Source: Algoriphagus litoralis
Lineage (GTDB): Bacteria; Bacteroidota; Bacteroidia; Cytophagales; Cyclobacteriaceae
Length of the DNA: 64,000 bases
Assembly (NCBI RefSeq): GCF_003259255.1
Contig: NZ_QGOL01000006.1
Location: 310,001 to 374,000, forward strand
Direction of reading: 5' to 3'
Of this stretch, positions 32,619-43,500 are shown one piece after another. Each line of letters starts with the position of its first letter. Positions within the stretch are counted from its first letter, which is position 1. A program made the position numbers and the translations under genes. A model generated the notes under the pieces. That model made no database searches. It had not been told where the DNA came from and worked only from the letters and a program-made list of their open reading frames with translations.

Positions 32619-33431
32619 TTATTTTTTAGAGAATTTATGCTCAAACCCATACAGCAGACTGACATTCCAAACTAGATCTTCTCCTGCAATATCAGATTTG
32701 ATTTTCTGGTTGAAAAAGGTCTGAAATTTCAGCGGAAAATCTCCTTTTTTCAGGGTAAAAGCTGCATTGGCATAATAGCCAGAATTCCCGTCCACTACCA
32801 GATAGAATACCTGAGGATTGACCATCAGACTGACCTCTTTACCCAATCTCAGCTCTGGAAGTCCGACATTGAAGGCCAGGAAATCCGAACTTTTGGCACT
32901 GATTACCTGAATTCCATTTCCCTTGAGGTAATAGAGCCCAATGGAATAGCGGTCATTTAGCTTAAAGTTGGTATTGATCTCCCCGGCCAGGTATCGGTTG
33001 GCCACGAAAACCTTCTCTTCCTTTCCATCTACGATGATCTCCTTTTCCTGAAAAAGAAATGCCGGATGTCCGCCTACAGTCAGGGAGAAGCGTTTGTCTT
33101 TGATCACTTTGTACCTTCCCCAAAGGATAAAAGACCAAGGTTTCCCGTCCATACCGAAGCGAAGCATGGGATCAAAAGAAAGCCGATCCCCTCCCATGCT
33201 CAGGTCAAAAAAGACCGCGGGACGACCTAAGGAAAAGGAGGGAATAATTGAGATTCCGTTGTTGGTAGCGGTGATAGTTCCGCTGAGGTGATTTTTCTTT
33301 TCTGTCTCTTGCCCATACAGGCTTAGACTTACAAAAATCAAAAGAATGCTAAGTATTGATTTAGCATAGTTGAAATTTCGATTTTCCGCCGAGGCAGTTT
33401 GAAATAATGTGAATCCTTCCACTTCAGTCAC
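32619..33431 (-). CDS. Predicted outer-membrane beta-barrel protein, start uncertain
   Basis: About 270 residues. A signal-like segment (ILSILLIFVSLSLYGQ) is followed by alternating-polarity strands (SIIPSFSLGRPAVFFDLSMGG; FSFILWGRYKV-like; NAAFTLKKGDFPLKFQTFFNQ) typical of a small barrel ending in an aromatic-rich strand. No ATG exists in frame before the signal peptide. The candidate starts are GTG at 33431 or 33422, or TTG at 33506. I list 33431. A 5' frameshift or a non-standard start is possible. The AraC gene follows after four bases, so the two form an operon. Confidence 0.65.
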   Translation of the reverse strand: MTEVEGFTLFQTASAENRNFNYAKSILSILLIFVSLSLYGQETEKKNHLSGTITATNNGISIIPSFSLGRPAVFFDLSMGGDRLSFDPMLRFGMDGKPWSFILWGRYKVIKDKRFSLTVGGHPAFLFQEKEIIVDGKEEKVFVANRYLAGEINTNFKLNDRYSIGLYYLKGNGIQVISAKSSDFLAFNVGLPELRLGKEVSLMVNPQVFYLVVDGNSGYYANAAFTLKKGDFPLKFQTFFNQKIKSDIAGEDLVWNVSLLYGFEHKFSKK

Positions 33432-33500
33432 AGATTTATCTGCAAAAGTGCTTTGATCATGCGACTTAATAGTAATTGATTTCAAATAAAAACTTACATA

Positions 33501-33530
33501 ATTCAAACCATTCTTTCGATAGGGTTGAAT
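33501..33530. promoter_or_regulatory. Operator-like dyad in the divergent AraC/AKR promoter region
   Basis: Arms ATTCAAACC (33501-33509) and GGGTTGAAT (33522-33530) match at eight of nine positions across a 12-base spacer. It is between the divergent barrel/AraC operon and the aldo/keto reductase genes and is a candidate regulator site. Confidence 0.45.
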
Positions 33531-33645
33531 TTAAGGTCCGCCGGAAAGTGAAAATCTCCATACACAAGCAAACCCTGTTTGATTTAAATAAGCTTTGGAT
33601 TGATTTTGGTAATTTTTTTTTAGAACAAGGAAGTGAATTTTGTAA

Positions 33646-34659
<1,014 letters not shown>

Positions 34660-34676
34660 ACCAAATAAATAGAGGT

Positions 34677-35822
34677 ATGAATAAGCCAATTGAAAATCAA
34701 AAAGAAACCTCCAGAAGGAATTTTATGAAAGCAGGGTTGACGCTGGGAACCGCATTTTTAGCCTCTCCAACACTTGCAGGAGGTATGTCAAAAAGTCCCG
34801 AGGCCACTTCAGGAAAAGCAAGCATTACCAAAACCCGAACCCTTGGATCTGGAAAACACAGATTGGAAGTCACAGCTTTGGGCTTAGGCTGCATGGGAAT
34901 GAGTTATCACCGGGGAAGAATTCCGGATCGCAAAGTCTCAATTGCCTTAATCAGAAAAGCCTTCGAATCCGGAGTGAATTTCTTTGACACTGCCGAAGTC
35001 TATGGCCCTTACACCAATGAAGACCTGGTAGGAGAAGCATTGCAGCCATTTCGAAAAGAAATTCTCGTTTCGACCAAGTTTGGATTCAACATCCAAAACA
35101 ATCAAATGGCTGGAATGAACGGCCGGCCTGAGGAAATCCGAAAAGTGGCTGAAGAATCCCTCAAACGTCTGAGAACCGATGTCTTGGACTTGTTTTACCA
35201 GCACCGCCAAGATCCAAATGTCCCCATCGAGGACGTCGCTGGCACGGTGCAGGACCTGATTCAGGAAGGAAAAGTCCGCAACTTCGGGCTTAGCGAGGTC
35301 AATGTGGAAACTATCCGCCGGGCCCATGCCATCCAACCGCTCACTGCCATCCAAAGTGAATACCATCTGATGTGGAAAAAGCCCGAAGAAGGTGTACTTT
35401 CTGCTTGCGAAGAGTTGGGAATCGGTTTTGTGCCATATAGCCCGATGAACCGTGGATTTCTGACCGGCATGCTCAATAGCCAAACGAAGTTCTTTGCCGA
35501 AAACGATAACCGTGCCGGATTGCCTCGCTTTCAGCCCGATGCGATGGCCGCCAACCGGCCGATTGTGGAAGCTTTGATCGACTTTGGACATCAGCGTGGA
35601 CTGACTCCTACTCAAGTAGCCTTGGCTTGGCTCCTCCATCAAAAGTCCTTTATTGTGCCCATTCCAGGCACAACCAAAGAAGCACACCTTATGGAGAATC
35701 TGGCAGCTGCAGAGCTTATTTTTTCAGAAACAGAGCTAAAAGAGTTGACCGAAACGATTGCAGGAATGAAAGTCTTTGGTGATCGCTACACTCCTGTGGA
35801 ACAAAGCCGGGTTCAAAACTGA
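34677..35822 (+). CDS. Aldo/keto reductase with Tat signal
   Basis: 381 residues. The N terminus TSRRNFMKAGLTLGTAFLAS is a twin-arginine signal (R13, R14), so this reductase should be exported folded, with its cofactor. The catalytic tetrad D104, Y109, K134 and H176 is intact. It has the same core as the upstream gene; the pair probably arose by tandem duplication followed by gain or loss of the Tat signal. An exported AKR would need NADPH bound before export or a different role. Confidence 0.9.
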   Translation: MNKPIENQKETSRRNFMKAGLTLGTAFLASPTLAGGMSKSPEATSGKASITKTRTLGSGKHRLEVTALGLGCMGMSYHRGRIPDRKVSIALIRKAFESGVNFFDTAEVYGPYTNEDLVGEALQPFRKEILVSTKFGFNIQNNQMAGMNGRPEEIRKVAEESLKRLRTDVLDLFYQHRQDPNVPIEDVAGTVQDLIQEGKVRNFGLSEVNVETIRRAHAIQPLTAIQSEYHLMWKKPEEGVLSACEELGIGFVPYSPMNRGFLTGMLNSQTKFFAENDNRAGLPRFQPDAMAANRPIVEALIDFGHQRGLTPTQVALAWLLHQKSFIVPIPGTTKEAHLMENLAAAELIFSETELKELTETIAGMKVFGDRYTPVEQSRVQN

Positions 35823-35885
35823 AAATCACATTAAAAGGAAGCATTTTCAGATTCCAAGAAATTACTTCAAAACAAAATTTTCAAA

Positions 35886-36407
35886 ATGAAAATCTCAGTT
35901 CAAGTATTCCTGTTCCTCTTTGTTGTTTTCCAATCAAACGCACAAACCATGGACAAATCAATCGACCAACGCATTTCTGAAATCGAGGAAAAAATGGCCA
36001 TAAAAAATGTGGTGGATCGTTTTTCCAACCTGGCAGACATCAAAGATATTGAGCAGCAAGTGTTACTCTTTACCGAAGACGGGATAGTCGAATCTATTTT
36101 CAAAGGTACGCCACCGATAAAACTGGTAGGTCGTCAGCAATTGAAAGATACGTTTTCGCAGTTTTTGTCTGGTTTTCACACGGTTTATCATCAAAACGGA
36201 CAGCAAACCATTGAAGAGTTGACAGAAAATACTGCAAAGGCTACTTCCTATTGTCACGTGATTTTGGTGGGTGAGCAAAATGGAAAAACAATCAAGACCA
36301 CACTTTACACCATCTACAAGGATGAATTTGTCAAGCAAAACGGTCAATGGCTTATTAAACATCGAACTTCTAATTTCATCTGGAGAGAGGTTCAAGAGGT
36401 TAACTAG
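35886..36407 (+). CDS. Secreted SnoaL/NTF2-like protein
   Basis: 173 residues: a signal peptide (1-20, NAQ), then an NTF2-like fold of the SnoaL_4 type. Recognisable are EEKMAIKNVVDRFSNLADIKD, LLFTEDGIVESIF and the C-terminal GQWLIKHRTSNFIWRE. Such proteins may be isomerases, hydrolases or binding proteins. It follows the two reductases after 63 bases, so it is probably co-transcribed and may act on the same substrate in the periplasm. Confidence 0.83.
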   Translation: MKISVQVFLFLFVVFQSNAQTMDKSIDQRISEIEEKMAIKNVVDRFSNLADIKDIEQQVLLFTEDGIVESIFKGTPPIKLVGRQQLKDTFSQFLSGFHTVYHQNGQQTIEELTENTAKATSYCHVILVGEQNGKTIKTTLYTIYKDEFVKQNGQWLIKHRTSNFIWREVQEVN

Positions 36408-36473
36408 GTCCATCAAATCACTTTTCGATCTGAATCCTTATGGCTACAGATTGATTCATAAAGCTTTCCGTTT

Positions 36474-36503
36474 GATTTCCGTAAGGTCGACCCTTCGGAA
36501 ATC
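36474..36503 (+). promoter_or_regulatory. Inverted repeat upstream of iorAB
   Basis: Arms GATTTCCG (36474-36481) and CGGAAATC (36496-36503), extended inward by AAGG/CCTT with one bulged base, lie 30 bases before the iorA ATG. No T-run follows, so an operator is more likely than a terminator. Confidence 0.5.
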
Positions 36504-36533
36504 CCTAACTTCAAACATTTAATTTCAACAACT

Positions 36534-36992
36534 ATGGCCATTTTCAATCTCAACATCAACGGAACTTCCAAGCAAGTCGATGTCGATCCGAGTACCCCCA
36601 TGCTTTGGGTCCTCCGTGATCACCTGGATTTAGTAGGAACCAAATTTGGTTGCGGAGTCGCGCAATGTGGGGCCTGCACCATTCACCTCGACGGAAATGC
36701 AGTTCGCTCTTGTCAGCTACCTGTTTCGGCAGCAGAAGGGGCTTCGATTACCACCATCGAAGGATTGTCCGAAAGCGGGGATCATCCGGTTCAAAAAGCC
36801 TGGATGGAACACGATGTGCCACAATGCGGGTATTGCCAAGCCGGTCAAATCATGACTGCGGCAGCTTTGCTTCAGCAAAATCCAAATCCCAGTGATGAAG
36901 AAATCGAAAATGCCATGAACGGCAACATCTGTCGCTGTGGCACTTACCTCAGAATCAAAGCTGCTGTCAAAACCGCCGCTCAAAACCTTTAA
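36534..36992 (+). CDS. iorA: 2Fe-2S subunit of an isoquinoline 1-oxidoreductase-type enzyme
   Basis: 152 residues with two 2Fe-2S clusters in the order used by the xanthine oxidase family. The plant-type cluster uses C40, C45, C48 and C60 ([15 protein letters not shown]); the second, helical cluster uses C98, C101, C133 and C135 ([16 protein letters not shown]). It carries electrons from the molybdenum centre of IorB. No signal peptide; it may be co-exported with the Tat-bearing large subunit 11 bases downstream. Confidence 0.93.
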   Translation: MAIFNLNINGTSKQVDVDPSTPMLWVLRDHLDLVGTKFGCGVAQCGACTIHLDGNAVRSCQLPVSAAEGASITTIEGLSESGDHPVQKAWMEHDVPQCGYCQAGQIMTAAALLQQNPNPSDEEIENAMNGNICRCGTYLRIKAAVKTAAQNL

Positions 36993-37003
36993 TCCGAAAA
37001 CCT

Positions 37004-39268
37004 ATGGCAACTTTAGATAAAAAATTGGACCGCAGGTCATTTTTGAAGGTCTCTGCCTTGGCAGGCGGAGGCATGATGCTCAGCTTCAGCTGGCTGGCAG
37101 GATGTAAGCCGACTCCAGAGCAGGTTTTGGAACTGCCCAAGGAGTGGTTTGAACTCAACAGTTATATCAAAATCGGGGAAAATGGCGCTGTAACCCTCTT
37201 CTCCCCTAATCCTGAGTTTGGCTCCAATATCAAAACCTCCATGCCGATGATCTTGGCGGAGGAACTGGATACGGATTGGAAAATGGTGATGGTAGAGCAA
37301 GCAGATTATTTCCCTACCCGATTTGAACGGCAATTTACCGGAGGCAGTCAGAGCATCCGTCAGGGCTGGACTCCCCTCCGAACCGCTGGTGCTACGGCCC
37401 GGGCCATGTTGATCGCTGCTGCAGCACAAACCTGGAAAGTACCCGCTTCCGAAATCACCACTTCCGCCGGTAATTTGGAACACAAAGGCAGCGGAAAGAA
37501 AGCCCACTATGGTGAGATGGCCTCCATCGCAGCTACTATTCCTGTACCTGAGGAAGTGACTTTGAAAGAAATTAAGGATTTCAAAATCGTCGGTAGCTCC
37601 AAAAAAAATGTGGATGCTCAGAAGATCGTCACAGGCAACCCGCTTTTCGGCATAGACCACAAAGTAGAAGGAATGAAGTACGCGGCCATCGTACATCCTC
37701 CTGCTTTTGGGATGAAGCTGAAGTCATTTGACAAAAGCTCAGTCAGTGGAATTTCCGGAATCTTGGATGTCTTTTCCATTTCCCTTTTCAAAGAGGGTTT
37801 CGAAAGAAACTTCTTTGATACGGCAACTTTCCCGGAGATCGTAGCCATCGTCGGAAACTCCACTTGGGAAGTCATGCAGGCAAAGAAAACGCTGACTGTG
37901 GAATGGGAAACCGCCCCAGAATCCAAGTTTAAAGTGGCGGGATTTGGTGGCCGCCCCAGCACGGAAATCACTGTGCCAAGGGGATTGGAAAACACCAACC
38001 GACACAAAGAGCGCATGGCTGAGTACATCCAAAAAACCGGTACTGTAGTCCGAAAAGACGGAGATCCGGAAGCAGCCTTCAAAAAGGCAGCAAAAATCCT
38101 CGAAAAAACGTATTCTGCACCTTTTTTGGCCCACAACACCATGGAGCCGATGAACTGCTTTGCAGACGTAAAAGGCGACAAGGCGGTGATCTATGGGCCT
38201 ACTCAAGCTCCTGAATTCATCATTACCACCCTATCCAACAGTCTCGGAATCCCTAAAGAGAATATTCAGATCAATCTTGCCCGTATGGGAGGAGGCTTTG
38301 GACGTCGGGCTTACAGCCACCACATGACGGAGGCAGCCTTGATTTCTCAAAAAATCCAAGCACCCGTCAAAATGGTCTACACCCGTGAAGATGATATGAG
38401 CGCCGGGGTGTACCGACCAGCTTATTCAGCGACCTATCGTGCAGCTTTGGACGAAAACAATAACCTCCTTGCACTGCACGTAAAGGCAGGTGGAATTCCT
38501 GAAACTCCCCTTCATGCCAACCGATTCCCTGCCGGAGCGATTGACAACTACCTTGCAGAAAGTTGGCAGATCGAATCCAACATCACCATCGGGGCTTTCC
38601 GTGCTCCCCGATCCAACTTCATGGCAGCAGCCGAACAAAGCTTTCTGGATGAATTGGCTGAGGTGATGGGAAAAGATCCGATCGAATTCCGTTTGGAACT
38701 ACTCAAGCGTGCCGAAACCAATCCTGTGGGGGAAAACAACGATTACGATGCCAAGCGCTATGCGGGAGTACTCGAACTCGTACGAGACAAGTCCAACTGG
38801 AAAACCCCGGCTCCTGGAGTAAGTCGTGGCGTTTCGGCGTACTTCTGTCACAACTCTTATGTAGCTGAGGTGGTGGATACCAAGATTGTAGATTCAAAAC
38901 CGGTGGTCGAAAAAGTATATGCAGCTGTGGACTGCGGCATAGTGGTCAATCCAGACTCAGCGATCAACATGGGTGAAGGGGCCATTATTGATGGTATTGG
39001 AAACGCTTTCTTTGGTGAATTGGCCTTCGAAAATGGGGTTCCTGCCAAAACCAATTTTGACAAGTACCGCATGATCCGTCAAAAAGAAGCACCAAGAGCG
39101 ATCGAAGTTCACTTTGTGGACAGCAAAGAAGACCCAACCGGATTGGGTGAACCCTTCTTCCCTCCTGTTTTCGCAGCCTTGGCCAACTCACTCTACAAAG
39201 CCACCGGCAAGCGCTACTACGAGCAGCCTTTTGCACCGCAGTTGGAGATGGAGAATCTGAAGATGTGA
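37004..39268 (+). CDS. iorB: Molybdopterin-binding subunit of an isoquinoline 1-oxidoreductase-type enzyme
   Basis: 754 residues, xanthine dehydrogenase family large subunit of the isoquinoline oxidoreductase/aldehyde dehydrogenase branch. A twin-arginine motif (DRRSFLKVSALAGGG, R10-R11) is followed by a lipobox-like LAGC (C34). The Moco-binding segments are GGGFGRRAYSHHMTEAA and GAFRAPRSN. The catalytic glutamate is in GLGEPFFPPVFAAL. It hydroxylates N-heterocycles or oxidises aldehydes in relatives; the substrate here is unknown. It should receive cofactor from the moa/moe operon 6 kb away and is followed by a terminator. Confidence 0.92.
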   Translation: MATLDKKLDRRSFLKVSALAGGGMMLSFSWLAGCKPTPEQVLELPKEWFELNSYIKIGENGAVTLFSPNPEFGSNIKTSMPMILAEELDTDWKMVMVEQADYFPTRFERQFTGGSQSIRQGWTPLRTAGATARAMLIAAAAQTWKVPASEITTSAGNLEHKGSGKKAHYGEMASIAATIPVPEEVTLKEIKDFKIVGSSKKNVDAQKIVTGNPLFGIDHKVEGMKYAAIVHPPAFGMKLKSFDKSSVSGISGILDVFSISLFKEGFERNFFDTATFPEIVAIVGNSTWEVMQAKKTLTVEWETAPESKFKVAGFGGRPSTEITVPRGLENTNRHKERMAEYIQKTGTVVRKDGDPEAAFKKAAKILEKTYSAPFLAHNTMEPMNCFADVKGDKAVIYGPTQAPEFIITTLSNSLGIPKENIQINLARMGGGFGRRAYSHHMTEAALISQKIQAPVKMVYTREDDMSAGVYRPAYSATYRAALDENNNLLALHVKAGGIPETPLHANRFPAGAIDNYLAESWQIESNITIGAFRAPRSNFMAAAEQSFLDELAEVMGKDPIEFRLELLKRAETNPVGENNDYDAKRYAGVLELVRDKSNWKTPAPGVSRGVSAYFCHNSYVAEVVDTKIVDSKPVVEKVYAAVDCGIVVNPDSAINMGEGAIIDGIGNAFFGELAFENGVPAKTNFDKYRMIRQKEAPRAIEVHFVDSKEDPTGLGEPFFPPVFAALANSLYKATGKRYYEQPFAPQLEMENLKM

Positions 39269-39317
39269 TTATTAAATACTTAGGCTTGTGACTTTTCAGA
39301 CTAGGGAAATAAAAACC

Positions 39318-39351
39318 AAACCGCCTTGGAGAAATCTCAGGCGGTTTTTTT
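39318..39351 (+). terminator. Rho-independent terminator after iorB
   Basis: AAACCGCCT (39318-39326) and AGGCGGTTT (39339-39347) with a 12-base loop are followed by a run of T. Confidence 0.93.
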
Positions 39352-39433
39352 GTTAAAAATAAGGCAGAGATCCCTTCGGGTATTTATATGATTTTAGTTT
39401 GAAAGTTCTATTTTTGGACCAAATTCATATTCT

Positions 39434-40315
39434 ATGAAATTCTACGCTGCATTCCTTTTCCTCCTATTTAGCCAATCACTTTTTGCTCAGGTAGAAATTC
39501 TCGCAGAACAGGATCAAGACCGCAACTTGTCGCTGATGGCTTTCAACAAAGATGCAATCCCCTATACCATCCGAATAGAGTTTTCAAAACTCGAAAATCT
39601 AGAATCTAAAGAGGGGAATATTCTCTTTAAAGTCGCCAAACCTGGAAAAAGCAACCTACTCAAGCTGCAATCTATTTATGTAAACGAACCCACTGGATTC
39701 AATTACAAAACCCAACTTTTCAAAGGGGATTTTCAAAGCGTACCCGGGAGTTCGGCACCGTACCTTATCCCAGTTTCAGCCGGCACTCAGGTCGGAATGC
39801 GCCCGCTTACCGTTGAGAATTCATCCACTCAAAGTGGTAAAACTTACTCGGGAGTTGGGTTTTTCTTTGAAACTCCTTCCCCTATCTGCGCACCTAGGAA
39901 AGGAATCGTATCTTCAATAAAAATGGACGTAGAAGAAAGCGCCTCTGGACCGGCAAATTTCGAAACCGAAAACTACATCGAAATCTATCATACCGATGGC
40001 ACCTTCAGTCGACTGAGTGGACTAAAGGCAAATTCTGCAAAAGTGAGTTTGGGTGAAACAGTGATTCCAGGACAGGAAATAGCCGCTTCCTCTCACCTTA
40101 CAGGCCAGGAAACTTACCATGTCAAAATGATCCAAAGCAAATGGGAAATGACAGAAATGGGTATCCTCTGGATAAATTTTCCAGTAGAAATAGTTTCTAA
40201 TCAAGGAAATTCACTTTCCAACCAATCCGTTTCTTCAAGTGAATCTATCCATCCAAAAGAGCTTATCGAGAAGGAATTGGACAAAAAAGAACTCAAAAAG
40301 ATCCAAAGCAATTGA
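39434..40315 (+). CDS. Secreted protein with degenerate M23 (LytM-like) domain
   Basis: 293 residues with a signal peptide (1-18, FAQ). The central part (about 150-235) follows the M23 peptidase pattern: PICAPRKGIVSSIKMD, NYIEIYHTDGTFSRLSGLK, VSLGETVIPGQEIAAS. The zinc ligands are mostly lost: the usual YxHL is RLSGL and the final HLHF is YHVKM. It is therefore probably not a peptidase but a binding or activator protein, like EnvC/NlpD-type factors. The C terminus is charged and probably disordered. It lies upstream of the alpha-2-macroglobulin/pbpC pair. Confidence 0.75.
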   Translation: MKFYAAFLFLLFSQSLFAQVEILAEQDQDRNLSLMAFNKDAIPYTIRIEFSKLENLESKEGNILFKVAKPGKSNLLKLQSIYVNEPTGFNYKTQLFKGDFQSVPGSSAPYLIPVSAGTQVGMRPLTVENSSTQSGKTYSGVGFFFETPSPICAPRKGIVSSIKMDVEESASGPANFETENYIEIYHTDGTFSRLSGLKANSAKVSLGETVIPGQEIAASSHLTGQETYHVKMIQSKWEMTEMGILWINFPVEIVSNQGNSLSNQSVSSSESIHPKELIEKELDKKELKKIQSN

Positions 40316-40574
40316 GCTTTTGGGAATCCCTAGAAGAAAATTTTTTTTCATTAGAAGACATCCGCTAATTCGCTCAACTAATTTTTAGAATAAATTAATC
40401 CGATCGTTTGAATTCCTTCTTTTGAACCCAAGCTACTGATCCGAGAAGTATTTTTTCTTCCACTAGCCCTATAAATCTTCACCTATTTTAACCTCAGAAA
40501 ATCTTATTGGGGAACAAACCTGCTTGGCGATTTCCTATCTTTAACTGTCTTTGACTTTATCCATTTCCCTACCT

Positions 40575-43500
40575 ATGAACGGCGCTAGAAAACTCCTGAT
40601 TTACTTCTTTCTTCTTGCTTTATTTTCTGGTTGCCAGAATGACGCTACTCGGGAAGCCAGCAGTCTGTACCGATTCAAAGACTACATCCAGCATCATACT
40701 TCGGGATTGCAATCAGTGGCCGAGCCAATAATAGTGGAGCTGGTCATTCCGCTGGAGCAGTTTGACTTGACACAGGAATTGCCTACCGAATACCTGACGA
40801 TAAATCCTTCTATTTCGGGTAAACTTTACATTGAGAACGGGAAAAAGCTTTCCTTTATTCCCGAAGAAAAACTGGATCCGGATACTGAATACACCGTTTC
40901 CCTGAAGCTGGACAAGCTTTACGACGACCTTAAGGAGGAATTCCACACTTTTACTTTTGGCTTCAAAACCCTGGCGCCCAATTTCAAAATACAGACCGGA
41001 GACCTGCAGTCTTACTCTCGGGACTGGCAATACCTGACGGCTTCCTTACAGTCCAATGACCTGATCAATGTGAAAGAAGCCAAAGCCTTGATTTCAGCCA
41101 CTCAAAAAGACCAGTCACTCAAAGTTAAATTCATTGAGCCACTTCCCAGTTCGAGAAGCTATGAGTTTATCGTGGATAGCATCAGCCGAATGGAGGAGGA
41201 CTCCCAACTCCAACTCGCTTGGGATGGAAAGCCAATCAAGTCCAAAAACAAGGGAGAAACGCTCTTCTCCATCCCGGGCAAAAACAACTTTTCTATCCTT
41301 TCTGTAAAGGCTTCCATGGTTCAGGGTGCCTCGCTACGAATCAATTTTTCTGATCCACTGGTAGAAGAGCAAGATTTCACTGGGCTCGTCAAGATTCAGG
41401 ACAAGGACAACCTTCGCTTTGAAGTGGATGGCAGTGTCCTGATAGTCTATCCCGAAGATCGGATCTTCGGCGATGCCAGAGTGGAAATTTTCGAAGGGAT
41501 AGCCAGTGAGTATGGATCGACTTTGAAAAAGTCTTTCTCAGAATTGATTGCTTTTGAGCAAATCAAGCCCGGCCTTCGGGCGGTGTCAACAGGAGTGATT
41601 TTACCTAGCGCTGAATCGACACCCTACTATTTTGAAGCAGTAAATCTGAATGCTGTCGAAGTTCGAATCATCAAAATCTTCCAGAACAACATCCTACAAT
41701 ACCTGCAATACAGCAATCTGGGCGATAATTCTACTTACAACCTAAACCAAGTGGGCAGGAGAATTGCCAAAAAAACCATCCAATTGGAAAATCCGGGATT
41801 GGAAAATGATGGAGTCTGGAAAGCCTATGGCCTGAACCTATCCGAATTTTTCAAAGCTGATCCCGGCGCTATCTATCGAGTCGAGTTGAGTTTTAAGAAA
41901 GAACACATCCGCTATGACTGTAGTCAAACGATAGATCCAGCCGAATCAGAAGAGGAGTCCGACTACTATTACGACGAATACGAATCCCAGCTGTCCGACC
42001 TAGAGGAAGAGGACCGGGAAGAACAGTATTGGAACAACCGCATCTACCGATGGAGGAACTACTCTTACAATTGGTCTCAGCGAGACAATCCCTGCCATGA
42101 TGCCTATTACAACGAAGAGCGGGTTCTTTCCAGCAATGTGTTGGGCTCGGATCTGGGATTCATTGCCAAAAATGGAGGCAACGGAAGCTACCATTTCATC
42201 ACAACAAATCTCCTGACAACCAATCCCGAAGGAGGGGTCACCATCTCACTGTATAATTACCAGAAGCAACTCATCGCGGAGCTTCGTACGGAGGCTTCAG
42301 GAATGGTGGCCTATGAATCCAAGCAGATGCCTGCATTCGCTATAGCCCACAAGGACAATAATTATGCTTACCTCAAACTGGAAGATGGCAACATGCTCTC
42401 CTTGAGTAATTTTGATATTTCCGGTAAAGAACTTCAAAAAGGCCTCAAAGGGTACATGTACAAAGATCGTGGAGTACATCGTCCAGGTGATACCATACAC
42501 CTGACTTTCGCGCTGAATGATCAAGCAAACCCACTCCCAAGTGAGCATCCTGTCACTTTGGAAGTCACCGATGCCCAAGGCAAACTGGTTCAAAAAACAG
42601 TTGCGCAGGGCAATGAGGCCAATCTGTATTACTTCCCTATAGCCACCGATGCAGGAGCCCCTACTGGAAACTGGAGAGCAACAGTCCTAGTCGGTGGAGC
42701 CAAGTTTACCGAAACCCTTCGAGTAGCGACTGTCAAACCCAACCGGCTGAAAATCCAACTGGATTTCACTGACGAAGTGATACCTGCGGGCAAACCGATC
42801 AGAGGTACAGCCACGGTCAATTGGCTCCATGGAGCTGTGGCCAAAAATCTGAATATAGAAATGGATGCGACGATCCGAAGCACCTCCACCGCGTTCAAAA
42901 GTTACCCTAATTATGAGTTTACTGATCCTGTGCGGACATTTTCAGAGACAGAAGTCTCTTTGCTCAAAGGGAAAGTAAACGAAGCTGGAAAGATTGCTAT
43001 CCTGAAAGACCTCGAAATCAACAAGACCGCACCCGGTATGCTTCGGGCTAGCATTGTGACCAAGGTTTTCGAGGGAGGTGGAGATATTTCCTTGGATGTG
43101 TTTTCCAAAGACATCGCTCCGTTCAGCTATTTTGCCGGGCTAAAATCCCCCAAAGCACAAGGCTATGGCTCCTACTTCACGGACGAAAACAATCGCTTTG
43201 AGGTGGTTTCAGTCAATGAAAAAGGAGAACCTGCAGCCCAGCGAGAACTTATAGTCAAAGTGTACCAAATCGAATGGCGCTGGTGGTGGAGCCGGGGCGG
43301 TGACAATCTTTCCAGCTATGAAAATGCGAGTTTGCACCGTCCTTTTAAAGAAATCGAACTTACCACGGATGCCTCGGGAAAAAGCAAGTTTGACCTGAAC
43401 ATACCCGAAGAGGAAAGTGGCAGGTACCTCATCCGTGTGATCGATCCCAACAGTGGACATGCCACCGGGAAGGTCACCTATTTCTACCGCAACTGGTGGG

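Noticed and set aside
37037..38206. Long minus-strand frames inside iorB
   Set aside because: Shadows of a strongly coding plus-strand gene with conserved motifs.
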